From JAGOUN01 sp040389005 (GTDB lineage Bacteria > Pseudomonadota > Gammaproteobacteria > JAGOUN01): a DNA stretch of 31,979 bases. A program made the translations under genes and the position numbers. Positions 15,830 to 24,912 of this stretch are shown here, piece after piece. The stretch is taken from contig JAZKAS010000042.1 of assembly GCA_040389005.1 (NCBI GenBank), positions 1 through 31,979 on the forward strand. The letters are read 5' to 3'. The notes beneath the pieces were generated by a model, which saw only the letters and a program-made list of their open reading frames with translations, did not search any database and was not told where the DNA came from. How positions within the stretch are numbered: the stretch's first letter is position 1; every line of letters begins with the position of its first letter.

Positions 15830-16429
15830 TTAGCTAAGCTTAAGATATTTATAGTGCAAAGTATTGACTTGATGCTCAAGCTCAAATAAATCGCCATGAT
15901 TGACAATCATATCATCTGCAATTCGGTTTCGTATTTGACGACTTGCTTGTTGATTAAGAATATGGCGTGATTCAGCTTCAGATAATCCTGAACGTTGTTG
16001 TGCACGCAGTTGTTGTATTTTTTCATCTGCATCGATCACTAAAATACGATTAATCCATTCAAACGGTGTTTTTGATTCTGCTAATAACGGAATTTCAATC
16101 ACTACATAAGGTGATTTGGATTTATCACGTTGTTCTAATAAAGTGGCTCTGACCAAAGGGTGCAAGTAATTTTCAAGCCAACGTTTTTCTTCAGGGGTAT
16201 TGAAAATAATTTCACGCAATTTAGCTCTGTTAATTTTGTTCTCTGCATCTAAAATAGTTTTACTAAAATGATTGACGATGCTTGAATAAGCTAATCCATC
16301 ATTGGCCATTAATTGATGCACAACGTTATCTGCGCTAAAAGTATCAATGCCCAGTTTACGAAAGAACTCGAGCACGGTCGATTTGCCAGAAGCCAAGCCA
16401 CCCGTTAATCCAATAGTAAATATCGACAT
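15830..16429 (-). CDS. coaE: Dephospho-CoA kinase
   Basis: CoaE carries out the last step of CoA synthesis, phosphorylating the 3'-hydroxyl of dephospho-CoA. The 199-residue product opens with a P-loop, GLTGGLASGKST, and contains the family signatures DTFSADNVVHQLM, HPLVRATLLEQ and VVIEIPLLAES. The length fits the family (about 206 in E. coli). It starts 11 bp after pilD, the last member of the pilABCD-coaE transcript, a gene order common in gammaproteobacteria. Downstream lies an AT-rich stretch shared with the convergent glutamate-synthase-like gene. Confidence 0.95.
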   Translation of the reverse strand: MSIFTIGLTGGLASGKSTVLEFFRKLGIDTFSADNVVHQLMANDGLAYSSIVNHFSKTILDAENKINRAKLREIIFNTPEEKRWLENYLHPLVRATLLEQRDKSKSPYVVIEIPLLAESKTPFEWINRILVIDADEKIQQLRAQQRSGLSEAESRHILNQQASRQIRNRIADDMIVNHGDLFELEHQVNTLHYKYLKLS

Positions 16430-16440
16430 AAATAACTACC

Positions 16441-17181
16441 CTAATAGATAATAAAATGGGTTATCTCAGATCCCCATAATAATACGCACCAACCTGCAAG
16501 CGCAAGAAATGGGCCGAAGGGGGCGGGGGAAGAGCAGGGTTTTTTAGCGATTACTTTACGTAGCAAAATAAATATAACGGATGAGAGTGAAGCAAGAAAA
16601 AGAATGAGTGGAAGATAAATAACACCCGTCCAAGCGCCAATGGCAGCAAATAATTTAAAATCGCCCTGGCCAATGCCTTCTTTTTTTCTAATCAATTTAA
16701 ATAAAAATGAAATAATAAATAAAGAAAGATAAGCGAAAATGGCTCCGAAAATGGCTCCGAAAATGGCACGCGCAGAATAAATATACATGTGCCAGCAACT
16801 ACAAATTAACCCCAACCATAATAAAGTATACGTCAGTTCATCGGGAAGGATTTGGTGCTCAAAATCAATAAAACTACTTGTAATTAATAGCCATGTAAAA
16901 AGTAATGCGCTTGCCCAATAAAGATAACCTTCAAAATGATAAAAAATAAAGAGCGCGCTGCTTAATAATATAATATCAAGCGTTAAAAATCGCATCGAAC
17001 AAAAAGGCACATAATGCCACCATTGAAGTTTTTTCTCTTGAATTTTCGATATATTTAAACCATCAAAATAAGTCATGCATTCTTGTTCCCAAGAACGCTG
17101 AAGGAAAACAGGCAGCTGTGTCACGAGGATATGAATCAGAATTCCTGCAATAAACGTAAAGCCTAGTAAAATAGTGAGCAT
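16441..17181 (-). CDS. pilD: Type IV prepilin peptidase, lacking the zinc-binding cysteines
   Basis: PilD removes the leader of prepilins and, in most homologues, N-methylates the new N-terminus. The A24 aspartate motifs are intact: SSFIDFEHQILPDELTY and GIGQGDFKLFAAIGAW. The C-terminus has the usual PFGPFLALAGW. The N-terminal loop is shortened: after QLPVFLQRSW there is no CxxC...CxxC zinc module, and the segment HYVPFCSMRF stands where it should be. The product is about 246 residues, against about 290 for Pseudomonas PilD. A 12-bp duplication adds IFGA around 16741-16766. ATG 17181 is chosen because it overlaps the pilC stop as TGATG; the TTG at 17184 is not needed. Confidence 0.9.
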   Translation of the reverse strand: MLTILLGFTFIAGILIHILVTQLPVFLQRSWEQECMTYFDGLNISKIQEKKLQWWHYVPFCSMRFLTLDIILLSSALFIFYHFEGYLYWASALLFTWLLITSSFIDFEHQILPDELTYTLLWLGLICSCWHMYIYSARAIFGAIFGAIFAYLSLFIISFLFKLIRKKEGIGQGDFKLFAAIGAWTGVIYLPLILFLASLSSVIFILLRKVIAKKPCSSPAPFGPFLALAGWCVLLWGSEITHFIIY

Positions 17182-18389
17182 CAATATAAACTGCCTAATT
17201 GAAAAATCGGTAAATAAATAGCAATAACAATCGCACCTATGATACCGCCTAAAAGAATAATGATAAAGGGCTCTATGATTTTACCAAGGTGATCAGAAAA
17301 GACACTGAGATCGTTTACAAACTGTTGGCCAATGATTTTAAAGGCCTGATCTAAACGACCAGTATTTTCAGCCACTGCAATGGTTTGAATAGCGGAGCGA
17401 GGCAAAAAATGTGTTGCTTTAAGTGAAGTGGAAAGATTTTTTCCCAAAACAACCTCCCTGAATGCTTGATTCAGACGATCTTGAGAGTAGGGGAGTGTCA
17501 TATGTTTAATCGTTTCCGTCAGCGCGTCATAAAGTGAAACACCCGCGCTGAGCAACATTGATAACGTGTAACAAAAATTAATCCTATTCGTGATTAGAAC
17601 CACTTTTCCCAGTACAGGTATTTTTATTAAACAAATTTCAATGCATTTTTTTGAAAGCAATTGATGTTTTATTAGTAAACGTATTAATCTATCAAAAATA
17701 ATAACAAATAAAATGAGCGATATAAAAACAGTATTTATATGCTTTGATAATACAAAAATATATTCTGTGATTCTAGGAAGAGTGCGATTATTTTGAGAAA
17801 AAATAATTTCAAACTGTGGAATAACCCATTTGAAAATAATAAAAATGACTATCAAGCTAATCATCAAAGTAATAACAGGATAAATAAGCGCAGAAATGAT
17901 TTTCTGCTTAATAAGCAAAGTGCTTCCTAATTTCTCGCAAATAAACTTTAGCGTTACATCTAAATTGCCACTTATTTCTGCGGCTTTAATCAGGCCTATT
18001 TCGGTTTTAGTCAATGGGTTATAAGCAATTTTCTCAAAAGAATCTGATAAACGATGTCCTTCATGAAGATTTTTTAACACAAGAAATAATAAGTATTTAA
18101 TGTTAAATGTGCTGGCATCAAGTTTTATAGATTCTAGACTCTCAAATAGAGATAAACCAGCATTAATTTGAAGGCTAATATTAAAAAATAGATGTAATTT
18201 TTCTTTATTGGTTAAATAAAATATTTTTTTATAGGAAGCAATTGCAAAAAAGAGATAATAAATTTTTTTAATGCCAATTTTATGTAAACTATAACGTGCG
18301 ATAGCTTTATTAGGCGCATCAATAACGCCTCGCATGACTTTTCCATCTTCATTTTTTCCTGAAAAAGACCAAAACTTAATGTTTAACAT
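17181..18389 (-). CDS. pilC: Type IV pilus inner-membrane platform protein
   Basis: PilC is the polytopic inner-membrane platform on which the PilB ATPase acts to assemble pilin. The 402-residue product has two T2SSF/GspF domains: the first around residues 65-190 (FNISLQINAGLSLFESLESI) and the second around 265-385 (TLSMLLSAGVSLYDALTETI). Each is followed by hydrophobic helices (PVITLMISLIVIFIIFKWVIP; PFIIILLGGIIGAIVIAIYLP). The length is normal. The ATG overlaps the end of pilB by 7 nt and the stop overlaps the pilD start, so translation is coupled through the operon. Confidence 0.93.
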   Translation of the reverse strand: MLNIKFWSFSGKNEDGKVMRGVIDAPNKAIARYSLHKIGIKKIYYLFFAIASYKKIFYLTNKEKLHLFFNISLQINAGLSLFESLESIKLDASTFNIKYLLFLVLKNLHEGHRLSDSFEKIAYNPLTKTEIGLIKAAEISGNLDVTLKFICEKLGSTLLIKQKIISALIYPVITLMISLIVIFIIFKWVIPQFEIIFSQNNRTLPRITEYIFVLSKHINTVFISLILFVIIFDRLIRLLIKHQLLSKKCIEICLIKIPVLGKVVLITNRINFCYTLSMLLSAGVSLYDALTETIKHMTLPYSQDRLNQAFREVVLGKNLSTSLKATHFLPRSAIQTIAVAENTGRLDQAFKIIGQQFVNDLSVFSDHLGKIIEPFIIILLGGIIGAIVIAIYLPIFQLGSLY

Positions 18390-19171
18390 GTGTTTAACAC
18401 TCGCCTGACTTCTTCATATGTAGTAATATTTTTCTGAACATAATCCAATGCAAATTGATTGAGCGGCGTGAATGCATGATTCTGTACTAAATCTGTCATA
18501 TTGCAAAAAGGGTTTTTAATTATGTAATCTTTTAAAGTCTCATCAAAAGAAAGCATTTCAAAAACTCCCAATCTTCCGAAATAACCTTCCGTACATTCGC
18601 ATTCAAGCGATGTTTTATCGTGCTTGCAATGTGGGCATTTTTTTCTTAAAAGCCGTTGAGAAACAATCAAATTTAAGCAAGAAATAAATTCATTTTGATC
18701 AATGTTCATTTGTTTTAATCGATTAATAGTCTCCAAACAATTGTTAGTATGCAAAGTTGCCAAAACTAAATGACCCGTATTTGCAGCTTGAATCGCAATT
18801 TGTGCAGTTTCTTCATCTCGAATTTCACCAATCATAATCACGTCAGGATCTTGTCGTAAAATAGAACGAAGCAATGACGAAAAACTTAAATTTGCCTTAT
18901 TGTTAATGTTAATTTGATTAACACCAGGAATTTGCACTTCCACAGGATCTTCAATGCTCACTATATTTTTATGAGTTGAATTGATATGCGTTAACGCAGC
19001 ATATAACGTAGATGTTTTTCCACTTCCCGTAGGGCCAGTGATTAAAACGAGGCCATATGGATTTGAAATTGCTGGTATAAACACAGAAAGTTGTTCTGCA
19101 TTCATTCCCAATACGTTTAAATTTAGTGATGCTCTATTATCTTTTAGTAACCGCAAAACAGTTTTTTCACC
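18383..19171 (-). CDS. pilB: Type IV pilus assembly ATPase, C-terminal part (split by assembly gap)
   Basis: This part resumes at GEKTVLRLL and carries the whole ATPase core: Walker A ITGPTGSGKTSTLYAAL, Asp box VSIEDPVE, Walker B DVIMIGEIRDEETAQ, and His box HLVLATLHTNN. PilB powers pilin extension by ATP hydrolysis at the base of the machine. The C-terminal cysteine module is compact, CPHCKHDKTSLECECTEG, a C-x-x-C plus C-x-C with a short spacer rather than the usual two CxxC pairs. The 3' end overlaps pilC by 7 nt. The N-terminal part lies at 19334-19719, across an N-run and a foreign fragment. The two parts fit together with only about three codons missing. Confidence 0.9.
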   Translation of the reverse strand, partial: GEKTVLRLLKDNRASLNLNVLGMNAEQLSVFIPAISNPYGLVLITGPTGSGKTSTLYAALTHINSTHKNIVSIEDPVEVQIPGVNQININNKANLSFSSLLRSILRQDPDVIMIGEIRDEETAQIAIQAANTGHLVLATLHTNNCLETINRLKQMNIDQNEFISCLNLIVSQRLLRKKCPHCKHDKTSLECECTEGYFGRLGVFEMLSFDETLKDYIIKNPFCNMTDLVQNHAFTPLNQFALDYVQKNITTYEEVRRVLNTC

Positions 19172-19333
19172 TCGCCACAGCAATCGCATTCGTAGCTGTC
19201 GGTCTTGCCCGTGCCCGCGCAGCGATCGCAGGGCAATCTCTCGATGGCTTCGGGCAGTTCAACGGTGATCCGTTCGACTGGTGGCGCGTCAATGATCGGT
19301 CTCAAATCAGGCAACTTGCGGCCNNNNNNNNNN
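19172..19333. other. Assembly gap and GC-rich foreign fragment inside pilB
   Basis: Ten Ns occupy 19324-19333. The adjacent 152 bp (19172-19323) is visibly richer in G and C than all surrounding sequence. On the minus strand it encodes a fragment of an unrelated protein with a zinc-ribbon pattern, CDRCAGTGKTDSYECDCCG. PilB reads STCPT immediately on one side and GEKTVLRLL on the other; in homologues these are joined by about three residues. The junction at 19161-19171 has a short shared sequence (GGTGAAAAAAC). The simplest explanation is a contaminating or mis-joined contig end, not a biological insertion. Confidence 0.85.
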
Positions 19334-19719
19334 GTAGGGCAAGTGCTCATACGTATATGCGTTTTTAAACCATTTTTTGGATGAAAAATAAATTTTCCAT
19401 CTTGCGGCAATCTGCGTTGAGCGATATCAATATTCGCAAGTATTTTTAATTTACTGCATAATTGCTCAAGTATAAATTTAGGTAAATGAAATTGATCTGA
19501 TAATACCCCGTCGATGCGCAAACGAATTCTAATAAAATCTTCCTGAGGCTCAATATGAATATCAGAACTCATTTTTATTTCAGAAAAATAAATAAGGTCA
19601 TTAACAAAATTTTGCAAAAGTTGATCGTTCTTCTTTGAAGAAAAATGACTGTCTTGCTCAGCATGTTGCGTTAGCCAATGAATACTGTTTTGAATATTGC
19701 GTTTTAAATTTTCTAACAT
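19334..19719 (-). CDS. pilB: Type IV pilus assembly ATPase, N-terminal part (split by assembly gap)
   Basis: About 128 codons from MLENLKRN to STCPT encode the N2 domain of the PilB/GspE family: SSDIHIEPQEDFIRIRLRIDG, then LCSKLKILANIDIAQRRLPQDG. The start at 19719 overlaps the pilA stop by 7 nt, mirroring the pilB-pilC overlap; a longer frame from 19755 would run deeply into pilA and is not preferred. The SDIHIEP motif appears only about 50 residues from the start, so the large N-terminal MshEN-type domain of ordinary PilB (~565 residues) is absent. The whole protein would be about 390-395 residues. Confidence 0.88.
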
Positions 19720-20108
19720 AGTGAATTTTCTTTGCACGTTCCTGAGACCACCCATTGCGTACCCGTGTTATTAGGCGTAAGAATATAAGTGCTTTCATCT
19801 AATGCAGCCGTTGCTGTTGCGGTAATGACACCCGCATTCACCACAATATTTTCTAAATTTTCTGTAGCTTCACTAAATATGGGAATATCATGCTCTCCAG
19901 AATTTAATTCTGCGATTGGAATGCTTTCCTGTAAATCTAATGAAACCGCTAATTTATAAGGTTCAGAAGAAGAAATCACTTCGCTAAATTTCGCTTTTTC
20001 AATATATTTTTGATAAGACGGAACAGCAATCGCCGCTAATATTCCAACAATCGCGACAACAACCATAAGTTCAATCAGGCTAAAGCCATTTATTTTTTTA
20101 ATAGACAT
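19713..20108 (-). CDS. pilA: Type IV prepilin major-pilin-like protein
   Basis: The 131-residue prepilin has a short basic leader and class III cleavage site KKINGFSLIELMVVVAIVG: cleavage after the glycine would leave an N-terminal phenylalanine, with glutamate at +5. The hydrophobic alpha-1 stalk continues through LAAIAVPSYQKY. The globular part is small, and the C-terminus GTCKENSLC contains two cysteines that could form a compact D-region disulfide loop. It is the first gene of pilA-pilB-pilC-pilD-coaE. A GGGAGAAC ribosome site precedes the ATG. No sigma-54 (GG-N10-GC) promoter was seen upstream. Confidence 0.92.
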   Translation of the reverse strand: MSIKKINGFSLIELMVVVAIVGILAAIAVPSYQKYIEKAKFSEVISSSEPYKLAVSLDLQESIPIAELNSGEHDIPIFSEATENLENIVVNAGVITATATAALDESTYILTPNNTGTQWVVSGTCKENSLC

Positions 20109-20227
20109 AAACGTTCTCCCGATGGGATAACAAAATTAAATAAAGGGTATAAAAAGATGCGAAGGGCGAGGAGTTCTTTTTACTAAAGTTTAAGTGAGAA
20201 TACAATGTTTTTTTTAAAATTTTTATT

Positions 20228-20233
20228 TATAAT
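20228..20233 (+). promoter_or_regulatory. Candidate -10 element of the tRNA-Thr gene
   Basis: TATAAT lies 8 bp before the first base of the tRNA, a normal distance for a tRNA promoter. The -35 position is a T-rich tract without a clear TTGACA. The promoter would now also drive the RhuM-Fic gene inserted in the tRNA. Confidence 0.4.
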
Positions 20234-20241
20234 TGAAATTC

Positions 20242-21398
<1,157 letters not shown>

Positions 21399-21409
<11 letters not shown>

Positions 21410-21433
21410 CCCGTTCGATTCGGGCTATCGGCA
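21399..21433 (+). tRNA. tRNA-Thr(CGU), 3' part of an interrupted gene
   Basis: After the repeated TCAGTAGGTCG, the sequence supplies the T arm GCCCG-TTCGATT-CGGGC, the acceptor strand TATCGGC (pairing with GCCGATG, one G-U) and discriminator A. The CCA tail is not encoded. This is the exact continuation of the 5' part ending at 20290. It is separated from it by 1.1 kb, so it is a disrupted gene rather than a second tRNA. Confidence 0.88.
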
Positions 21434-21776
21434 TAATGACCTAATGGTGCAGCCATATCTAAGCATTTAACGTCTTGATAAATCCTTCCCGCTTCCTCGT
21501 CAGTGATTGTAAATGTTAGATTTGGTTTTATTTCGTTTTTTGCGCCGCCGATCAACGGCGAGAAGATTTTTGATAAGATCATTACATTTAACGAAAGGGC
21601 GCCAGTTTCCATTATGAACGCACCACAAAAGTAAACGTTCAATTTCCTTGGCATATGAATGTAACGTTTTTGTTGACTTAAAAACTCTTAATTATATCTT
21701 CATAATTTAGCGCTATACTTCGCGATGTCAAAGATAAACGATCTTAAAAAAACAATTATTTATTTTGGAGAAAACT
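21434..21776. other. Intergenic stretch after the split tRNA
   Basis: No gene is supported here with confidence. A minus-strand frame opens at 21654 (MPRKLNVYFCGAFIMETGAL) and runs 107 codons through the antisense of the tRNA 3' part into the cassette. It lacks a ribosome site, and its C-terminal half (ADSPNRTGDLL) is plainly tRNA antisense; a decayed gene remnant cannot be excluded. On the plus strand TTGACT (21673-21678) and TATACT (21714-21719) are promoter-like hexamers, but they are too far apart to form one promoter. Confidence 0.4.
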
Positions 21777-22109
21777 ATGACCGACTTCTTTTCAAGCTTG
21801 AATAAATGCCACATAGCACCTTTCGATGAGTATCTCTTTAAGCGTCTTAATTCTCAATTGCCGACGTTAATAGAATTGCTTTCTGAAATAATTAAGAATG
21901 CTAATCGACCAACTGAAATGAAAGAAACATTACAAACGATGTTGCTTGAATATCCTAATCTCTCTTCTGAGAATCAAAGAAATGCACTAGCAATGTTCGC
22001 TATTCTTATAAATGAAAAACGGCCTAATATTCAGATAAATACGTTTGAGCGGGCGCTTCATGATTCACTCATGAATCCACCACAAAAAAAAACGCATGCC
22101 TTTAGATAA
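21777..22109 (+). CDS. Small protein of unknown function
   Basis: ATG 21777 is chosen because GGAG lies 7 nt upstream; an in-frame TTG at 21765 overlaps that site. The 110-residue product (MTDFFSSLNKCHIAPFDEYL...) is hydrophilic and predicted helical, with LPTLIELLSEIIKNANRP and NQRNALAMFAILINEKRP as amphipathic stretches; there is no signal peptide or membrane segment. The C-terminus is basic (NPPQKKTHAFR). It is followed within 15 bp by a strong inverted repeat. No family is recognised. It stands alone between the split tRNA and the next operon. Confidence 0.6.
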   Translation: MTDFFSSLNKCHIAPFDEYLFKRLNSQLPTLIELLSEIIKNANRPTEMKETLQTMLLEYPNLSSENQRNALAMFAILINEKRPNIQINTFERALHDSLMNPPQKKTHAFR

Positions 22110-22122
22110 TAATAACTTTGTC

Positions 22123-22150
22123 GCCGTCCAGAACATTAGCTCTGGACGGC
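22123..22150 (+). terminator. Strong 10-bp inverted repeat downstream of the small gene
   Basis: GCCGTCCAGA (22123-22132) and TCTGGACGGC (22141-22150) are a perfect inverted repeat around the loop ACATTAGC. It begins 13 bp after the preceding stop, as a terminator would, but no T-run follows (AACTCTATG). It probably ends or protects the upstream transcript. The following ~230 bp to the next gene hold no supported gene. Confidence 0.55.
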
Positions 22151-22350
22151 AACTCTATGAGTATTATTGAAGCTCACTTTAGCAAATTACCATTGCCGGG
22201 ACCCACGAAAACAAGAAATTTTTAACAACCTGTAATCAAAGTTACTGGTTATTAAAAAAAGAATTAGGCACACAGTTTCTAAAAACCCTATATAAAGCTG
22301 CTTTTTTTAAATATGTGCCAACGGCTATTTTCGCTTCATTACGATTTTCT

Positions 22351-22359
22351 TGCTATACT
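22351..22359 (+). promoter_or_regulatory. Candidate extended -10 promoter
   Basis: TGCTATACT has the extended -10 form (TGn followed by TATACT) and lies 24 bp before the ATG at 22384. The -35 position 17 bp upstream (TCGCTT) is weak, which is usual for extended -10 promoters. It would drive the membrane protein and the flavoprotein gene behind it. Confidence 0.4.
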
Positions 22360-22383
22360 TAGTTCCATGTTTACTGTGGATTT

Positions 22384-23535
22384 ATGCAAATGACCGTCAT
22401 TTCACCGATTCTACCTTTTGTGGCCTCTGGTCACGTTACTGTGCTTCGCTTATTCGATGTCGCGTTTGCAATTGATTTAATGAAAGCAGAATCGTTGTGG
22501 GCCAGCCAATCCCGTCAAGGAACGCGTAGCAAATTGACGCGCACGCCGAAAAAAGCGGTTGATTTCGGTGAAGCGCCGTTAAGTTTGACACTTCCCGCCG
22601 TGCGTTTAACGTTGCATGAACCACAAGGTGCTGTTGAAATCAAAACGAATGTCACCGCCCGTCTTTATGCGTTTGGCGTGGTGACATTAGCCCTGCAAAT
22701 TCCCGCGGATAATCTTGTTTGGGATGCGTATACTTCACGCGTTAATGCCGTTGAAGATGCCATTGGTGCGAAAACAGATGCCACCATTTGGGAAGATTTA
22801 CTTGAAAATTTATGCGAACAAGTCAATGGCGCATTCACGCGTTATAATCGTTCGGGCTTAGTCGAAGATTATTTACTCGCTACAGTACATCGTTTTTCTG
22901 AAACAATTCCTGCGGTGGCTTTGGGTCGTGATATCGATCTTGTTCCGCTTCTCAGCGGTGAAACATCACCGTTAAGTGAAGGGGCAAAAGCCGATTTATT
23001 GAGCCGACGTTTCAGTTATTTTACAGATGATTTAGTGGTACTCACCTGGGATCGCGTTTTTATTTATGAACCGCATAATGCAACAGACGTCGCCGAAGTA
23101 CTTGAAGTCGCGAACGCGCAATTTTTACAAATGCGCTATTACGATGAATTACTCGATGCTGAACTTCCAAAAATGTATGATTTAGTTGAAGCAGCAACAC
23201 GTCGTCGCAGTTTAGGCGGACCGCGTCGCTTCGCCACCCTCGCCCGTCGTCTTTATACGTTGGTTGCTGAAGTGACTGAACTCACTGAAAAAGTCGACAA
23301 TGCTTTGCAAGTGACAGAAGATGTTTATCTGGCACGCGTTTATACTGCAGCGTTAGATTTATTTCGTGTTAAAGCAGTAACGAATGCGGTGGATCGAAAA
23401 CTGGCAATTATTCGTGATACCTACTCAGCGCTTTATGATGAAGCAGCGAGCAGTCGTGCTGGATTAATGGAAGCAGCAGTTATTTTTCTTATTTTTCTTG
23501 AAGTGATGCTCGCCCTATTTCACTATATTCTTTAA
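22384..23535 (+). CDS. Putative tail-anchored membrane protein, RMD1/DUF155-like
   Basis: The 383-residue product is mostly soluble and helical with one C-terminal hydrophobic segment (AAVIFLIFLEVMLALFHYIL), so it is probably anchored by its tail with the bulk in the cytoplasm. The central part contains YFTDDLVVLTWDRVFIYEP and FLQMRYYDELLDAELPKMYD. Together with a coiled-coil-like region before the anchor, this resembles the RMD1/DUF155 family, known from yeast and mitochondrial proteins. That match is from memory of the pattern and is tentative. No catalytic motif is evident. The gene is 9 bp before the flavoprotein gene, so the two likely share a transcript. Confidence 0.6.
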   Translation: MQMTVISPILPFVASGHVTVLRLFDVAFAIDLMKAESLWASQSRQGTRSKLTRTPKKAVDFGEAPLSLTLPAVRLTLHEPQGAVEIKTNVTARLYAFGVVTLALQIPADNLVWDAYTSRVNAVEDAIGAKTDATIWEDLLENLCEQVNGAFTRYNRSGLVEDYLLATVHRFSETIPAVALGRDIDLVPLLSGETSPLSEGAKADLLSRRFSYFTDDLVVLTWDRVFIYEPHNATDVAEVLEVANAQFLQMRYYDELLDAELPKMYDLVEAATRRRSLGGPRRFATLARRLYTLVAEVTELTEKVDNALQVTEDVYLARVYTAALDLFRVKAVTNAVDRKLAIIRDTYSALYDEAASSRAGLMEAAVIFLIFLEVMLALFHYIL

Positions 23536-23544
23536 GTATATTTT

Positions 23545-24720
23545 ATGATTTATGATGTTATTATTATTGGCGCCGGTGCCGCCGGCATGATGTGCGCCAT
23601 CGAAGCCGGCAAACGTCACCAGCATGTTTTATTATTAGAAAAATCTAATAAACCTGGGCGAAAAATTTTAATGTCCGGTGGTGGGCGTTGTAATTTTACG
23701 AACCTAGACATTCAGCCTGAATGTTTTATTTCACAAAACAAACACTTTGCCAAATCCGCCCTTTCGCGCTATACGCAATGGGATTTTATTGAAATGGTTA
23801 ATCACCATAAAATTGCGTACCATGAAAAAACCTTAGGGCAATTATTTTGCGACAATAAAGCCAGCGACATTGTTGAAATGTTATTAAAAGAAATTGCAAA
23901 ATACGCAGTGAAAATTCAATTAGAAACGAATGTATCAAACATTCAAAAAACAGAATTTGGATTTACTCTAAAATCAAATGATAAATTTTTAAAAACAAAA
24001 AGCTTAGTGATTGCCACGGGTGGATTATCAATTCCATCGATGGGATCAAATCCATTCGCTTATCAAATCGCTGAACAGTTTGGGCTGCATGTTTTACCAA
24101 CGCGCGCAGGATTAGTGCCTTTTACGTTGCACGTTCATGACAAAGAAAAGCTCTGCCCTCTTTCAGGAGTAAGTTTAGAAAGCTGTGTTTCTGTTGGAAA
24201 TATCGCATTCAAAGAAGGATTGCTGTTTACACATCGCGGATTAAGCGGCCCGTCTATTTTACAAATTTCATCTTATTGGAAGCCTGGTGATACCGTTGAA
24301 ATTAATTTATTGCCGACAATTTACTTATTGGATTTTCTAAAAGAAAAACAGCAATCTTCACCGAAACAATTATTAAAAACTGTATTAACTCATTTTTTTG
24401 CGCAACGGTTACTTGATATTTGGTTTGAGGCCAGTTTATTGAATAAACGTTTAGCCGATATCAGTCATGTTATTTTTTCTGAAATTGCTGCTCAATTACA
24501 CTCTTGGCAAATTAGGCCCAATGCCACCGAAGGATATCGCACTGCCGAAGTAACCCTTGGAGGGGTAGATACATGCGAACTTTCTTCAAAAACATTGGAA
24601 GCTCAAAAAGTGCCTGGATTATTTTTTATAGGCGAAGCGGTTGATGTTACGGGTTGGTTAGGCGGCTATAATTTTCAATGGGCCTGGTCGTCAGGCTGGG
24701 CCGCCGGACAGGCTTGTTAA
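23545..24720 (+). CDS. BaiN/YhiN (HI0933-like) family FAD-dependent oxidoreductase
   Basis: The 391-residue product opens with a Rossmann FAD-binding motif, DVIIIGAGAAGMMCAIEAG, followed by the family signature KPGRKILMSGGGRCNFTN. It ends with GLFFIGEAVDVTGWLGGYNF and WAWSSGWAAGQAC, the second conserved FAD-contact region. Members of this family are annotated as aminoacetone oxidase or BaiN-type flavoproteins; the physiological substrate in proteobacteria is not settled. The length is typical. The gene follows the tail-anchored membrane protein after 9 bp. Confidence 0.9.
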   Translation: MIYDVIIIGAGAAGMMCAIEAGKRHQHVLLLEKSNKPGRKILMSGGGRCNFTNLDIQPECFISQNKHFAKSALSRYTQWDFIEMVNHHKIAYHEKTLGQLFCDNKASDIVEMLLKEIAKYAVKIQLETNVSNIQKTEFGFTLKSNDKFLKTKSLVIATGGLSIPSMGSNPFAYQIAEQFGLHVLPTRAGLVPFTLHVHDKEKLCPLSGVSLESCVSVGNIAFKEGLLFTHRGLSGPSILQISSYWKPGDTVEINLLPTIYLLDFLKEKQQSSPKQLLKTVLTHFFAQRLLDIWFEASLLNKRLADISHVIFSEIAAQLHSWQIRPNATEGYRTAEVTLGGVDTCELSSKTLEAQKVPGLFFIGEAVDVTGWLGGYNFQWAWSSGWAAGQAC

Positions 24721-24868
24721 CTATATATTTATCTTTTATGATAAAAAAAACACTGAATCGATCTATTTTATAATCCTTTAATCTATTTTAATTCTTTTAG
24801 AACATATATTAATCATATTAAGATTTAAAAAAATCCAAATTGATAACATTGGCTTAAGATTACTCAAT

Positions 24869-24874
24869 TATAAT
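24869..24874 (+). promoter_or_regulatory. Candidate -10 element upstream of the large membrane protein
   Basis: A perfect TATAAT lies 38 bp before the ATG at 24913, in an AT-rich 192-bp intergenic region. No good -35 lies at 16-18 bp; the closest TTG-containing hexamer, TTGATA (24840-24845), is 23 bp away. Confidence 0.35.
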
Positions 24875-24912
24875 CATTGTCTAATTTTAATTATGATAGA
24901 TTGAGGAAACTA

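Noticed and set aside
18981..19368. Two plus-strand open frames of 80-95 codons over the pilB gap
   Set aside because: They run antisense to pilB and through the N-run and foreign GC-rich fragment; no ribosome site, and one contains undefined residues.
20109..20241. Sigma-54 promoter upstream of pilA
   Set aside because: No GG-N10-GC pair at a suitable distance was found, although pilA genes often have one.
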